DNA from: an archaeon
GTDB taxonomy: Archaea > Thermoproteota > Nitrososphaeria > Nitrososphaerales > Gagatemarchaeaceae
Assembly: GCA_021819035.1 (NCBI GenBank)
Contig: JAKASL010000003.1
Location: forward strand, 1-64,000
DNA length: 64,000 nt
Direction: 5' to 3'
Part shown: positions 1 through 9,165 of the stretch, piece after piece
Layout of the letters: the number at the start of each line of letters is the position of its first letter
Numbering within the stretch: position 1 is the first letter of the stretch
Translations under genes and position numbers: made by a program
Notes under the pieces: model-generated
Seen by the model: only the letters and a program-made list of their open reading frames with translations
Databases searched by the model: none
Told to the model about the DNA's origin: nothing

Positions 1-37
1 TGACTATCCACTCCACCTTCACGGGGTCCAGCTTCAT
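1..37 (-). CDS. partial HTH/transposase-like protein, cut by window edge
   Basis: The first bases read on the minus strand as the start of a protein, with ATG at 37-35 followed by K-L-D-P-V-K-V-E-W-I-V. The same frame stays open further upstream (R-Y-R-V-Y before the Met). LDPxKVEWI resembles the opening of helix-turn-helix domains in archaeal transposase or integrase-type proteins. Only a dozen codons are inside the window, so this is a weak call and the true start may lie upstream of position 37. Confidence 0.3.
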   Translation of the reverse strand, partial: MKLDPVKVEWIV

Positions 38-146
38 GTAGACCCGATAGCGTCTTCCCTTGCTCCATACCCACCTAGCCCCTGCACTCTTGGCTAGGGG
101 GTGAACTAATTTCAGGATAACAGAGGGACACTTCGCCCACCCAACA

Positions 147-154
147 CTTTTATC
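147..154 (+). promoter_or_regulatory. TATA box of glgB
   Basis: CTTTTATC lies about 30 bases before the glgB ATG at 183. With the usual archaeal TATA-to-start distance of about 25 bases, transcription would begin around 175-178, giving an almost leaderless mRNA. No strong Shine-Dalgarno sequence stands before the ATG, which fits. Confidence 0.5.
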
Positions 155-182
155 CGCTCTGGGGCTCGTTCCATCATACTGC

Positions 183-2381
183 ATGGATGAGAGGACGTTG
201 AAGGTGTCAGTCACACAGAGCGAGATTGAAAGCATAGTGGACTTCGAGGAGGCAGACCCACACAGGGTGCTGGGGCCCAAGAGGCTGGAGTCAGGTGGGG
301 AGCCGTGCACCTCCGTCAGGGCCTACCTCCCGAGGGCCCGGACCGCCTGGCTCGAGGTGAAGGGTGGAGGCAAGATCGAGATGCAGCGCGTCTCGGGCTC
401 AGGGTTCTTCGAAGGAGGTCCGGTCGGGCGCGAGTACAAGCTGGGGTACGAGGACGGGAGCGGGCATCCCGTGGTCCGCGCTGACCCGTACTCCTTCCCG
501 CCTACCCTCGGGGAGACCGACCTGTACCTGATGGGGGAAGGGAAGTACTACGGCGCCTTCGAGAAGATGGGAGCCCACCTCACGAGCGTCGGCGGGGTCC
601 CGGGGGTCAGCTTCGCCGTCTGGGCCCCCAACGCCCGGAGCGTGGCTGTGGTGGGGGACTTCAACCACTGGACCGTCGGGGAGAACCCCATGAGGTCCAT
701 GGGGAGCTCCGGGGTGTGGGAGCTGTTCGTCCCGGGCCTGGAGGAGGGAGAGGTGTACAAGTACGCGATAAAGAACAGGGAGACGGGGGGCGTGAAGGAG
801 AAGGCGGACCCCTATGCGTTCGCGATGGAGGTCAGGCCCAGGACCGGCTCCGTGGTCGCCGACTTGGAGAAGCACGCCTGGTCCGACAGAGGGTGGATGG
901 AGGGGCAGAGGAAGCAGCAGCTCGCCCGCCCGATGTCCATCTACGAGGTCCACGCCGCCTCCTGGAAGAGGGGCGAAGGGGGGAGGACCCTCACCTATGG
1001 GGAGCTCGCGAGGGAGCTGGTCCCCTACGTGAAGCAGATGGGGTTCACCCACGTCGAGCTGATGCCCGTGATGGAGCACCCCCTCGACGACTCGTGGGGG
1101 TATCAGGTGGGGAGCTACTTCGCGCCTACGTCCAGGCACGGGACCCCCGCGGAGTTCATGGCGTTCGTCGACGAATGCCACATGAACGGCATCGGCGTCA
1201 TCCTCGACTGGGTCCCCGCCCACTTCCCCAAGGACGACTACAGCCTGGGGCTCTTCGACGGGACACACCTCTACGAGCACGCGGACCCGCGCCTCGGGGT
1301 CCACCCCGATTGGGGGACGTACATATTCAACTACGGGAGGAACGAGGTGAGGTCGTTCCTGGCGTCGAACGCCCTCTTCTGGCTGGAGAAGTACCACGCG
1401 GACGGGCTCCGGATGGACGCCGTCGCATCCATGGTGTATCTCGACTACTCCAGGAAGGACGGAGAATGGTTCCCCAACCGCAACGGCGGGAGAGAGAACC
1501 TCGAGGCCGTGGCCTTCCTCCGGGAGACGGCCGACGTCGTGCACTCGAGGTCCCCCGGCGCCGTCCTGGTCGCCGAGGAGTCGACGGCGTGGCCCGGGGT
1601 CACCGCCCCGTCCGGGGCGGGAGGGCTCGGCTTCGACCTCAAGTGGAACATGGGTTGGATGCACGACACGCTCGACTACTTCTCGAAGGACCCGGTCTAC
1701 AGGAAACACCACCACAACCAGCTCACATTCAGCCTCTGGTACGCCTTCAGCGAGAGGTTCGTCCTCGTCCTCTCCCACGACGAGGTGGTGTACGGCAAAG
1801 GGTCCATGCTGAGCAAGATGCCAGGGGACGAGTGGCAGAAGTTCGCCAACCTCAGGCTCTGCTACGGATACATGTTCGCCCATCCAGGGAAGAAGCTCCT
1901 CTTCATGGGCGACGAGGCAGGGCAGGCGGGGGAGTGGGACTTCCGGGGCGCAGCCGACCTAGACGGAGGGGGGCGCTTCCGCGACGGGCTCCGCAGGTAC
2001 GTCAAAGACCTCAACAGGGCATACAAGGAAGAAGAGCCCCTTCACTCGCTGGACTTCCAAGAGGAGGGGTTCGAGTGGCTGGACTTCCAGGACTACGAGA
2101 ACTCTGTGATAAGCTTCGTGAGGAAGGGGCGCGGGGGAGGGATGGTGATGGTCGTCTGCAACATGACCCCTGTCCCGAGGCACGGGTACAGGATCGGGGT
2201 CCCCAGGAGGGGGAGGTACGAGGAAATCCTGAACAGCGACGCCGAGGCTTACGGGGGGAGCGGGGCAGGGAACATGGGGGGAGCTGACTCGGAGCCGACC
2301 CCGATGCACGGCCGGGCGGACTCACTCGCCCTCACCCTCCCACCCCTCGGAGCCCTCTACCTGAGGGTCCCGGGGAGATAG
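183..2381 (+). CDS. glgB: 1,4-alpha-glucan branching enzyme
   Basis: A 732-residue GH13 branching enzyme that makes alpha-1,6 branches in glycogen-like alpha-glucan in the cytoplasm. The N-terminal region contains a CBM48-like segment (FAVWAPNARSVAVVGDFNHW, about residues 140-160), followed by the (beta/alpha)8 domain. The three catalytic acids are visible: Asp in GLRMDAV (about 411), Glu in VAEEST (about 465) and Asp in LSHDEVVYGK (about 532). The length fits the two-N-domain GlgB type. The ATG is preceded by a TATA box, and glgE follows 4 bases after the TAG stop, so the two are probably one operon. GlgB would branch the linear chains that GlgE elongates. I am confident it is not TreZ: HVELMPVMEHP and the C-terminal domain are GlgB-like. 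Confidence 0.94.
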   Translation: MDERTLKVSVTQSEIESIVDFEEADPHRVLGPKRLESGGEPCTSVRAYLPRARTAWLEVKGGGKIEMQRVSGSGFFEGGPVGREYKLGYEDGSGHPVVRADPYSFPPTLGETDLYLMGEGKYYGAFEKMGAHLTSVGGVPGVSFAVWAPNARSVAVVGDFNHWTVGENPMRSMGSSGVWELFVPGLEEGEVYKYAIKNRETGGVKEKADPYAFAMEVRPRTGSVVADLEKHAWSDRGWMEGQRKQQLARPMSIYEVHAASWKRGEGGRTLTYGELARELVPYVKQMGFTHVELMPVMEHPLDDSWGYQVGSYFAPTSRHGTPAEFMAFVDECHMNGIGVILDWVPAHFPKDDYSLGLFDGTHLYEHADPRLGVHPDWGTYIFNYGRNEVRSFLASNALFWLEKYHADGLRMDAVASMVYLDYSRKDGEWFPNRNGGRENLEAVAFLRETADVVHSRSPGAVLVAEESTAWPGVTAPSGAGGLGFDLKWNMGWMHDTLDYFSKDPVYRKHHHNQLTFSLWYAFSERFVLVLSHDEVVYGKGSMLSKMPGDEWQKFANLRLCYGYMFAHPGKKLLFMGDEAGQAGEWDFRGAADLDGGGRFRDGLRRYVKDLNRAYKEEEPLHSLDFQEEGFEWLDFQDYENSVISFVRKGRGGGMVMVVCNMTPVPRHGYRIGVPRRGRYEEILNSDAEAYGGSGAGNMGGADSEPTPMHGRADSLALTLPPLGALYLRVPGR

Positions 2382-2385
2382 AGCG

Positions 2386-4353
2386 ATGCCAGACAGGGAC
2401 CCCGCCGCGGGGGACGGGTGGGTCGCGGTCGAGGACGTGTACCCACAGGTCGACTGCGGCAGATTCCCCGTCAAGAGAGTGGTCGGTGAGACGTTAGAGG
2501 TGTGGGCGGACGCATTCAAGCCTGGGCACGACTCCATCGGGGTCGCGGTCCAGTTGAAGGGGCCGGGTCAGGATGTATGGTCCGAGCTCCCCATGGAGCT
2601 CTTCGCAAATGACAGGTGGGTCGCAAGGGTACGGTTGGCGGACCTCGGACTGGTGCGGTACCGGGTTACTGCGTGGACCGACAGGTTCGGGACCATGCTC
2701 CGGGGCCTGGAGAAGTGGGCCGCAGCCGGGGAAGACGTCGGCCCAGAAAAGCGCGCACTCGCGGCGCTGGTGGAAGAGGCGGCCTCGGGGGCCACCGGGG
2801 ACGAGCCGGGCGAGCTCCGAGGCTTCGCACGCGAGATCAGGGAAGCTCCGGGAGGAGAGGAAGCGGCGGCCGCTGCGAGGTCGCCTAGGCTCTCTCTGCT
2901 CATGTGGAAGTTCTCCCCCCGGAAAGACGCGACGAGCTCCCCCGACCTCTCCGTCGTCGTGGACCGGCCGGAGGCGGAGTTCGCGTCGTGGTACGAGATG
3001 TTCCCCCGCTCGCAGGGGAAGGCGCCTGGGGATGGGTCCACCTTCCGCGAGTGCGAGGCGCGGATCCACGACATCTCGTCGATGGGGTTCGACGTCCTCT
3101 ACCTGCCGCCCATCCACCCTATAGGCAGGACCAACAGGAGAGGCCCCAACAACACCCCTGACCCCGGACCCGGGGACCCGGGGAGCCCGTGGGCCATCGG
3201 GAGCGAGGACGGCGGGCACGATGCGGTGGACCCCGGGCTCGGGACCATCGAAGACTTCAGGCATCTCGTGGCTGAGGCCGGGCGGGCCGGGATGGAGGTC
3301 GCGCTGGACCTTGCCTTCCAGTGCTCCCCAGACCACCCGTACGTGGAGTCTCACCCTGAGTGGTTCTACCACAGGGAGGACGGGTCGATCAGGTACGCGG
3401 AGAACCCGCCCAAGAAGTACCGCGACATCTATCCGCTCGCCTTCGACGGGCCGGCCTGGCGGGGGCTCTGGGAGGAGATGAAGCGGGTGACGCTCTTCTG
3501 GGTGTCAAAGGGGGTCCGCACCTTCAGGGTTGACAACCCCCATACCAAGCCCACCAGGTTCTGGGAGTGGCTCATCGCAGAGGTCAAGAGAGACCACCCC
3601 GACGTGATATTCCTCGCTGAAGCGTTCACCGCCCCGAAGCCGATGAAGCGCCTTTCGAAGTCAGGGTTCACGCAGTCCTACACATACTTCACCTGGAAGA
3701 ATACGAAGCCAGAGCTGGAGGAGTTTCTCAGGGAGTTCGTCCTCTCCGAGACGGCAGAGTACTACAGAGGTAACTTCTTCGCCAACACCCCCGACATCCT
3801 CCACGCCTACCTCCAGAAAGGCGGAAGGGCGGCGTTCAAGGTACGCCTCGCGCTGGCCGCGACCCTCTCCCCTCTGTACGGGATATACAGCGGCTTCGAG
3901 CTCTGCGAGAGCACCCCGAGGGAGGAGGGGTCGGAAGAGTACCTGGACTCGGAGAAGTACCAGTACAAAGCGAGGGACTGGGACTCGCCTGGGAACATCA
4001 AGGGCTACATCACGAAGGTGAACCGCATCCGCAAGGATAACCCGGCCCTCCGCCTCAGGAGGAACCTGAGGCTTCTCCCAGCGGAAGACGACTCGGTCTT
4101 CTTCTATGCGAAGTGGACTCCCGACCGCAGCAACATCGTCGCCGTCGCAGCCAATCTCGACCCACACTCCGCCCGGGTCTCCAGGGTCGCCGTCCCCGCG
4201 GGGGAGCTGGGTCTGGGCTCCAAGTACGCCGCCAAGGAGCTCATCGGAGGCGCGTCGTACACATGGGAAGGGGAAGGGGCGACTGTGTCCCTCGACCCGC
4301 AGGTCGAGCCGGTCCAGATATTCAGCCTCGGGCCGGAGGCTCGGTCGAGCTGA
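2386..4353 (+). CDS. glgE: alpha-1,4-glucan:maltose-1-phosphate maltosyltransferase
   Basis: A 655-residue GH13_3 enzyme that transfers maltose from maltose-1-phosphate to the end of an alpha-1,4-glucan. Visible family marks are the N-terminal beta domain opening VYPQVDCGRFPVKR, the loop YLPPIHPIGRTNRRGPNN, the nucleophile Asp in FRVDNPHTKP (about residue 383) and the acid Glu in FLAEAFTAPK (about 412). Its substrate would come from the maltokinase half of the TreS-Mak protein at 9162-12533. It follows glgB with a 4-base gap. Its 3' end overlaps the 3' end of the opposing treY by 32 bases. GlgE is best known from Actinobacteria and other bacteria, so an archaeal copy suggests past transfer. 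Confidence 0.92.
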   Translation: MPDRDPAAGDGWVAVEDVYPQVDCGRFPVKRVVGETLEVWADAFKPGHDSIGVAVQLKGPGQDVWSELPMELFANDRWVARVRLADLGLVRYRVTAWTDRFGTMLRGLEKWAAAGEDVGPEKRALAALVEEAASGATGDEPGELRGFAREIREAPGGEEAAAAARSPRLSLLMWKFSPRKDATSSPDLSVVVDRPEAEFASWYEMFPRSQGKAPGDGSTFRECEARIHDISSMGFDVLYLPPIHPIGRTNRRGPNNTPDPGPGDPGSPWAIGSEDGGHDAVDPGLGTIEDFRHLVAEAGRAGMEVALDLAFQCSPDHPYVESHPEWFYHREDGSIRYAENPPKKYRDIYPLAFDGPAWRGLWEEMKRVTLFWVSKGVRTFRVDNPHTKPTRFWEWLIAEVKRDHPDVIFLAEAFTAPKPMKRLSKSGFTQSYTYFTWKNTKPELEEFLREFVLSETAEYYRGNFFANTPDILHAYLQKGGRAAFKVRLALAATLSPLYGIYSGFELCESTPREEGSEEYLDSEKYQYKARDWDSPGNIKGYITKVNRIRKDNPALRLRRNLRLLPAEDDSVFFYAKWTPDRSNIVAVAANLDPHSARVSRVAVPAGELGLGSKYAAKELIGGASYTWEGEGATVSLDPQVEPVQIFSLGPEARSS

Positions 4354-7087
4354 GCAGAGCCACAGGGAACCTGGAGAAGACATCGGCGGCACGGAGAAGC
4401 CGCTCCCCCCCTGATTCGGCCGGCGCCAGGACCCTGCCTGTGAAGACGTCTTCGTAGGAGCGCGGACCGCGCCCAGGGAGGACGAGTCCCGTCCCCTGCC
4501 AGCTCCGTCCCCCGCACGGGAGCACGCCAGGGGCGCAAAGCTCCGTGAACAGCCGGGGGGCGCAGACCACGCACTCAGAGCCACGCCCCCTCCTGACGAA
4601 GGCCAGGATGTTCCGCGCCTTCCGCCCCGTCCCCCTCACAGGCACATACCGCCCGGTGGCGAACAGCAAACCGTTCCCCCTCCTGTAGCGGAGTGCGAGA
4701 GCGGTGACGTACATCTTGGCCGTCCCGCTGCGGAGTCCCAATGCTGACTCCTCGGCCGCCTTCTCCAGCCCCTTGCGAGAGATAGCGGAGTCAATCGATT
4801 CGAGCATCCTCCTGCGGGCCCCGAAGTCGACGGGGCGCCTGTTATCAGGGTCGACCAGGCTGTAGTCGAGGCTCTCGTTCCCCTGGTATACGTCTGGCAC
4901 CCCAGGAGCGGTGATCTTCACCAGCGCCTGGGTGAGCGAGTTCAGGGCTCCGTACCATTCCACGTCTCTCTCGAACTCGGCGAAGTCGGCAAGAAACGGG
5001 GACCGTTTGCGGAGCACCCCGCGGATGAACCGCTCCGTCAGCTTCTCATACCCTCGTGAAGGGCGGGCCCAGTTGGTCTGCTCCCGTTCTTCCCGCACAG
5101 CCTTCGTCATGTAGTCGACGAGCCTCCGGGAGAAGGCGGGCGTCCCCCCGCCGTCCGGGGGCCAGGCCCCCACCAGAGTCTGATAGAACAAGTACTCGTC
5201 CCTTGGTGTGGGGGCGGGCCTCCCTCTGAACGTCCCCCTCACTGGGGCTGAGAGGGAGTGCCACGTCTCGATAGCATCCTCCCATCTGCCCGGGATCTCC
5301 GACAGGACGCTGATCCGCGCCCTCACGTCCTCGCTTCGCTTCGTGTCGTGGGTGGAGGTGGTGTTCATTGTCCCCGGCCAGTCCCTGGCCCTGTCGCGGC
5401 ACTTCCTGTGGAACCCCTTCGGCCCCGTCCCGAAGGTGGAGGGGTCCCCTCCGACCTCGTTTAGTGACGCAAGGCGGACGAACCTGTAGAGCGCAGTGTC
5501 CTCCTCCCCCTTCACCGCCACCGCCGCTGTGAACTGCTGGAAGCGCAGCACGAATTCGAGCGCCGCCGCGCGCCCCTCCGCGCCCAGCGTCTCGGTCCCC
5601 TTCAGGAGCAAGGCGTCCTTCACCCTCATCACCGCCCACTTCGGGACGCCGTCGCCTACTGCCCTGGCCGCGGCACGGCTGACCCTGCGCCGGGCGTGCC
5701 CTCTGACGGCGCGGGTCCTCGGAGACGTATACGTCCGGTACCCGTCGAAGTTCGATGCGACCCCCCTGACTGCCTCTTCTATGACGCCTTGGTCTGCGCC
5801 CCGGGCGGTGGAGGCGATGAGCAGCCTGGCGAGCCTCCCCGACTCGCTGCGCATGGTGTCCATGGCGAGCAGCTTCCCGGCCCTCACATCGGAGAGGTAC
5901 CCCTCGCTGTCCCCCGTGAAGCGCCTGTAGACCGCGTCGACCGCGCCCTCGTTCGCTTCGTCAACCAGGACGAGGTTCATCGCGTTGAGGAAGTCGTACC
6001 CGGTCGTCCCGGTGACGTCCCACTCCTTTGGGAGCCTCCGGCCTGTCATCAGTATCTTCTCGGCCAACGTGTATGCGCCACCGGTCGCGGCGGAGAGGCG
6101 GCGGAAGTAAGCCGCGGGGTCCCTCAGGCCGTCGGCGTGGTCGACCCTGACGCCCATAGCCTCACCTGACCGGAGGAGCGATGCGACCAGCCTGTGGGTC
6201 TTTTCGAAGACGGCGGGGTCTTCCACGCGGAGGGCCACGAGCTCGTTGACGTTCAGGAACCTGCGGTAGTTTATCCTTGTGTCAGCCTCCGTCCACTTCT
6301 CGAGGGCGTAGTGCTGCTTCGACAGGACGCGGGCCAGACGACGGGCCGGGACGACGAACCCGCGGGCACCAGCCCTGCTGAGCGCGGTCTCCTTGCGCGT
6401 CGCCGCGGCGAGCCTGGCCTTCAGGGCGCGGGGAGCGGAGCGGCTCCCCCGCAGGGCGCCAGGGGAGGGAATCTGGAGGAGGGCATCCAGCCGAGAGATG
6501 GCATGCCGGAGGCGGGCGGGGAGGACGACAGACTCGAGAGACGCGACGACGTCCGCGTAAGATTCGGCGGCGAGGGGGAGCTGAATTCCATCGACGAGCA
6601 GGGAGAAGGGACGATCCCCGCCGACGGCGATGCGTATCAACCCCTTCGACTCCGCCTGCCTCAGGGAGCAGCCGAGGACTGGAAGGAGGACCTTCCCCTT
6701 CAAGGCCTGGTCCGAGGGGTCCCAGTCGACGTCGAACATCCTGCTGAACCGCGAGCTCTCCCCTTCTTCGAGCACGTCCATCCAGTAGGGGTTCTCGTGG
6801 GACGCGCTCATGTGGTTCGGGACTATGTCTAGCAGGAGGCCCATCCCCCGCTCCTTGAGGCGGGCCGACAAAGACGCAAGCCCCTCCGACCCCCCGAGCT
6901 CTGGGTTCACCGCCGAATGGTCTGTGACGTCGTAGCAGTGGGCGCTCCCCCTCTTCGCCTTGAGCAAGGGTGAACAATAGAGGGTCTGGACCCCAAGGGA
7001 GCTTAGATACGGGACGAGCTTCTCGGCCTCGGAGAAAGGGAACCCACGGTTAAGTTGGAGGCGGTAGGTCGACCCGGGGGTCTTCAT
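4322..7087 (-). CDS. treY: maltooligosyl trehalose synthase
   Basis: A 921-residue GH13_26 enzyme that isomerises the reducing end of malto-oligosaccharides into a terminal alpha,alpha-1,1 trehalose unit. The N-terminus STYRLQLNRGFPF is diagnostic, followed by LDIVPNHMSASHENPYW, the nucleophile Asp in VRVDHADGLRDP and Glu in TLAEKIL. The C-terminal part carries GVPDVYQGNE and DPDNRRPVDF, as in all TreY. The length is somewhat above the usual 700-850 residues. The ATG overlaps the stop of the upstream treX (7084-7087), so both are translationally coupled in a treS-treX-treY operon. TreZ, the normal partner that releases trehalose, is not in the window. Confidence 0.93.
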   Translation of the reverse strand: MKTPGSTYRLQLNRGFPFSEAEKLVPYLSSLGVQTLYCSPLLKAKRGSAHCYDVTDHSAVNPELGGSEGLASLSARLKERGMGLLLDIVPNHMSASHENPYWMDVLEEGESSRFSRMFDVDWDPSDQALKGKVLLPVLGCSLRQAESKGLIRIAVGGDRPFSLLVDGIQLPLAAESYADVVASLESVVLPARLRHAISRLDALLQIPSPGALRGSRSAPRALKARLAAATRKETALSRAGARGFVVPARRLARVLSKQHYALEKWTEADTRINYRRFLNVNELVALRVEDPAVFEKTHRLVASLLRSGEAMGVRVDHADGLRDPAAYFRRLSAATGGAYTLAEKILMTGRRLPKEWDVTGTTGYDFLNAMNLVLVDEANEGAVDAVYRRFTGDSEGYLSDVRAGKLLAMDTMRSESGRLARLLIASTARGADQGVIEEAVRGVASNFDGYRTYTSPRTRAVRGHARRRVSRAAARAVGDGVPKWAVMRVKDALLLKGTETLGAEGRAAALEFVLRFQQFTAAVAVKGEEDTALYRFVRLASLNEVGGDPSTFGTGPKGFHRKCRDRARDWPGTMNTTSTHDTKRSEDVRARISVLSEIPGRWEDAIETWHSLSAPVRGTFRGRPAPTPRDEYLFYQTLVGAWPPDGGGTPAFSRRLVDYMTKAVREEREQTNWARPSRGYEKLTERFIRGVLRKRSPFLADFAEFERDVEWYGALNSLTQALVKITAPGVPDVYQGNESLDYSLVDPDNRRPVDFGARRRMLESIDSAISRKGLEKAAEESALGLRSGTAKMYVTALALRYRRGNGLLFATGRYVPVRGTGRKARNILAFVRRGRGSECVVCAPRLFTELCAPGVLPCGGRSWQGTGLVLPGRGPRSYEDVFTGRVLAPAESGGERLLRAADVFSRFPVALLSSTEPPARG

Positions 7088-9165
7088 CTCTGGGAGCTCC
7101 GGAACAGCTGGAACGACCTGCCGTAGACGACGGCGTCACCCCTCCAGCGCCGTGGCTCGGACGGGAAGCCTTCAGGGACCGAGGTGTCGAGGAGGACCTC
7201 CCACCCTTGCTCTGTCGGCGGGAGCGAGAAAGTCACGTCCCCTGGGGACCCGTTCAGGACCATCAGGAAGTCTCGCACCGAGGGGGGGTCTTCGGCGAGC
7301 AGCATCCCGACCGAGCGCTCCCTTGTGCCGTGCCAGTCATCCGTCGTCATCTCGCGTCCGTCGGGCCTGAGCCAGGCGATGTCCTTCCGTCCGTCACCGC
7401 CATGGGCGCCCCTGAAGAACTCTTCCCTCCTGAAGACAGGGCTGCTCCGTCGTATCTCAACCGTACGCTTCGCGAACCGCATGAGGGCCAGGTCCATGGG
7501 ACCCTCTCTCCAGTCAACCCAGCTCGTCTCGCTGTCCTGGCAGTAGGCGTTGTTGTTGCCCCCCTGGGTCCTCCCGAACTCGTCCCCTCCGAGGATCATC
7601 GGGACCCCCTGGGCGAGGAGGAGGGTCCCAAGGATGTTCATTGACTGCCTCCGCCTCATGGCGACGATCATCGGGTCCGAGGTCGGCCCCTCCACCCCGC
7701 AGTTCCACGAGAGGTTGTTCGACCAGCCGTCCCGGTTCTTCTCGCCGTTCGCCTCGTTATGCTTCTCGTTGTAGCTCAGCAGGTCCCTGAGGGTGAAACC
7801 GTCGTGGCAGGTGACGAAGGTCACCCCTGCAGTCGGCCCGCGGTCCCCCCTGGTGTAGAGGTCGCTGGACCCCGCCAGCCTCGTCGCCACCTCCGCCAGG
7901 GGGACGTGGTCCCCTCTCCAGTAGCCCCTGACGGTGTCCCTGAACCTCCCGTTCCATTCCGACCACGGCGGGGGGAACATCCCCTGGAGGTCTCCTCCTC
8001 TTCCGAGGTCCCACGGCTCGGCTATCAGCTTGCGCTTCGAAAGGACGGGGTCCTGGTGTATCGCCTGGAGGAGCGGGCTGAACAGGTCTACCTCGTGGTC
8101 GGGGCGGGCGAGGACGGGGGCGAGGTCGAACCTGAACCCGTCGACGTGGGCGTCTAGCGCCCAGTATCTGAGGCTGTCCATTATCATCTTCACGACGAAG
8201 GGGTGCCCGGTGTTCAGGGTGTTCCCGGTCCCGGTGAAGTCGGTGTAGGCAGCAGGATGGTTCCTCTGCAGCTTGTAGTATGCCCTGTTGTCCAGCCCCC
8301 TGAAGCCCAGGGTCGGGCCATACTGGTTCCCTTCCGCTGTGTGGTTGTAGACCACGTCGAGGATGACCTCTATCCCGGCCGAGTGGAGCTCCTTCACCAT
8401 GGACTTGAACTCGGTTACTTCCCCCCCGGGCTCACTTGCCCTTGAGTAGCGTCCGTCGGGGGCGAAGAACCCGATGGTGTTGTACCCCCAGTAGTTGGTG
8501 AGCCCCCTCTCCACCAAGAACCTGTTGTCGACGTGCTGGTGGACGGGGAGGAGCTCCACCGCGGTGACACCCAGGTCCTTCAGGTGAGCGACGGTCCCTG
8601 GGGACGACAGCCCCGAGTAGGTCCCCCTCTTCACCGATTCGACGTCCTCCCTGAGCTTGGTGTACCCCTTCACGTGGGCCTCGTAGATCACCGTGTCCCT
8701 CCACGGGGTCCGGGGGAGCCTGTCGCCCTCCCAGTCGTAGGACGGGTCGACGACCACCCCTTTGAGCGCGAAGGGCGAGGAGTCCCTGGGGTCGAAAGAC
8801 GACCCCCCCTGTGGGTCCTCAAGCTGGTATCCGAAGAGGGAGTCGTCCCATCTCAGGGGACCGGCGACGGCCCTAGCGTAGGGGTCAAGGAGCGCCTTGT
8901 TCTTGTTGAACCTGTGCCCCTCTGCAGGGTTGTAGGGGCCGTCTACGGAGAGCGCGTAGAGCTGACCGGGGCCCACCCCCGGAGCCTTCCCTCTCCATAT
9001 GAACCCCCCGGACCGGGCGAGGGGGAGCCTCTCTTTTGGAGTCGCCCGGGGGGAGTCGAAGAGCAGTACGTCCACCGAGGTGGCGTCGGCTGAGAAGACA
9101 GCGAACTCTGTCCCGGTCCCATCCCAGGTCGCACCGAAGTCGGGGGGACCATCGGTCCCAGTCAA
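7084..9165 (-). CDS. treX: glycogen debranching enzyme (isoamylase type)
   Basis: A 693-residue GlgX/TreX-type GH13_11 enzyme hydrolysing alpha-1,6 branches to supply linear chains. It opens with a CBM48-like domain (GTEFAVFSADATSVDVLLFD, about residues 15-35). Catalytic acids lie in VDGFRFDLAPVL (Asp), LIAEPWDLG (Glu) and VTCHDGFTLRDL (Asp). The signature YNEKHNEANGEKNRDG is typical of the family. It overlaps treY by 4 bases and treS-mak by 4 bases (9162-9165), placing it in the middle of a tightly coupled operon. TreX is the name used when linked to treY; glgX would be equally valid. Confidence 0.93.
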   Translation of the reverse strand: MTGTDGPPDFGATWDGTGTEFAVFSADATSVDVLLFDSPRATPKERLPLARSGGFIWRGKAPGVGPGQLYALSVDGPYNPAEGHRFNKNKALLDPYARAVAGPLRWDDSLFGYQLEDPQGGSSFDPRDSSPFALKGVVVDPSYDWEGDRLPRTPWRDTVIYEAHVKGYTKLREDVESVKRGTYSGLSSPGTVAHLKDLGVTAVELLPVHQHVDNRFLVERGLTNYWGYNTIGFFAPDGRYSRASEPGGEVTEFKSMVKELHSAGIEVILDVVYNHTAEGNQYGPTLGFRGLDNRAYYKLQRNHPAAYTDFTGTGNTLNTGHPFVVKMIMDSLRYWALDAHVDGFRFDLAPVLARPDHEVDLFSPLLQAIHQDPVLSKRKLIAEPWDLGRGGDLQGMFPPPWSEWNGRFRDTVRGYWRGDHVPLAEVATRLAGSSDLYTRGDRGPTAGVTFVTCHDGFTLRDLLSYNEKHNEANGEKNRDGWSNNLSWNCGVEGPTSDPMIVAMRRRQSMNILGTLLLAQGVPMILGGDEFGRTQGGNNNAYCQDSETSWVDWREGPMDLALMRFAKRTVEIRRSSPVFRREEFFRGAHGGDGRKDIAWLRPDGREMTTDDWHGTRERSVGMLLAEDPPSVRDFLMVLNGSPGDVTFSLPPTEQGWEVLLDTSVPEGFPSEPRRWRGDAVVYGRSFQLFRSSQR

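Noticed and set aside
399-1883. Long minus-strand frame of 494 codons inside glgB
   Set aside because: It is the antisense shadow of a GC-rich gene; the translation is low-complexity Pro/Gly/Arg/Val with no family, while the plus strand encodes an intact GlgB.
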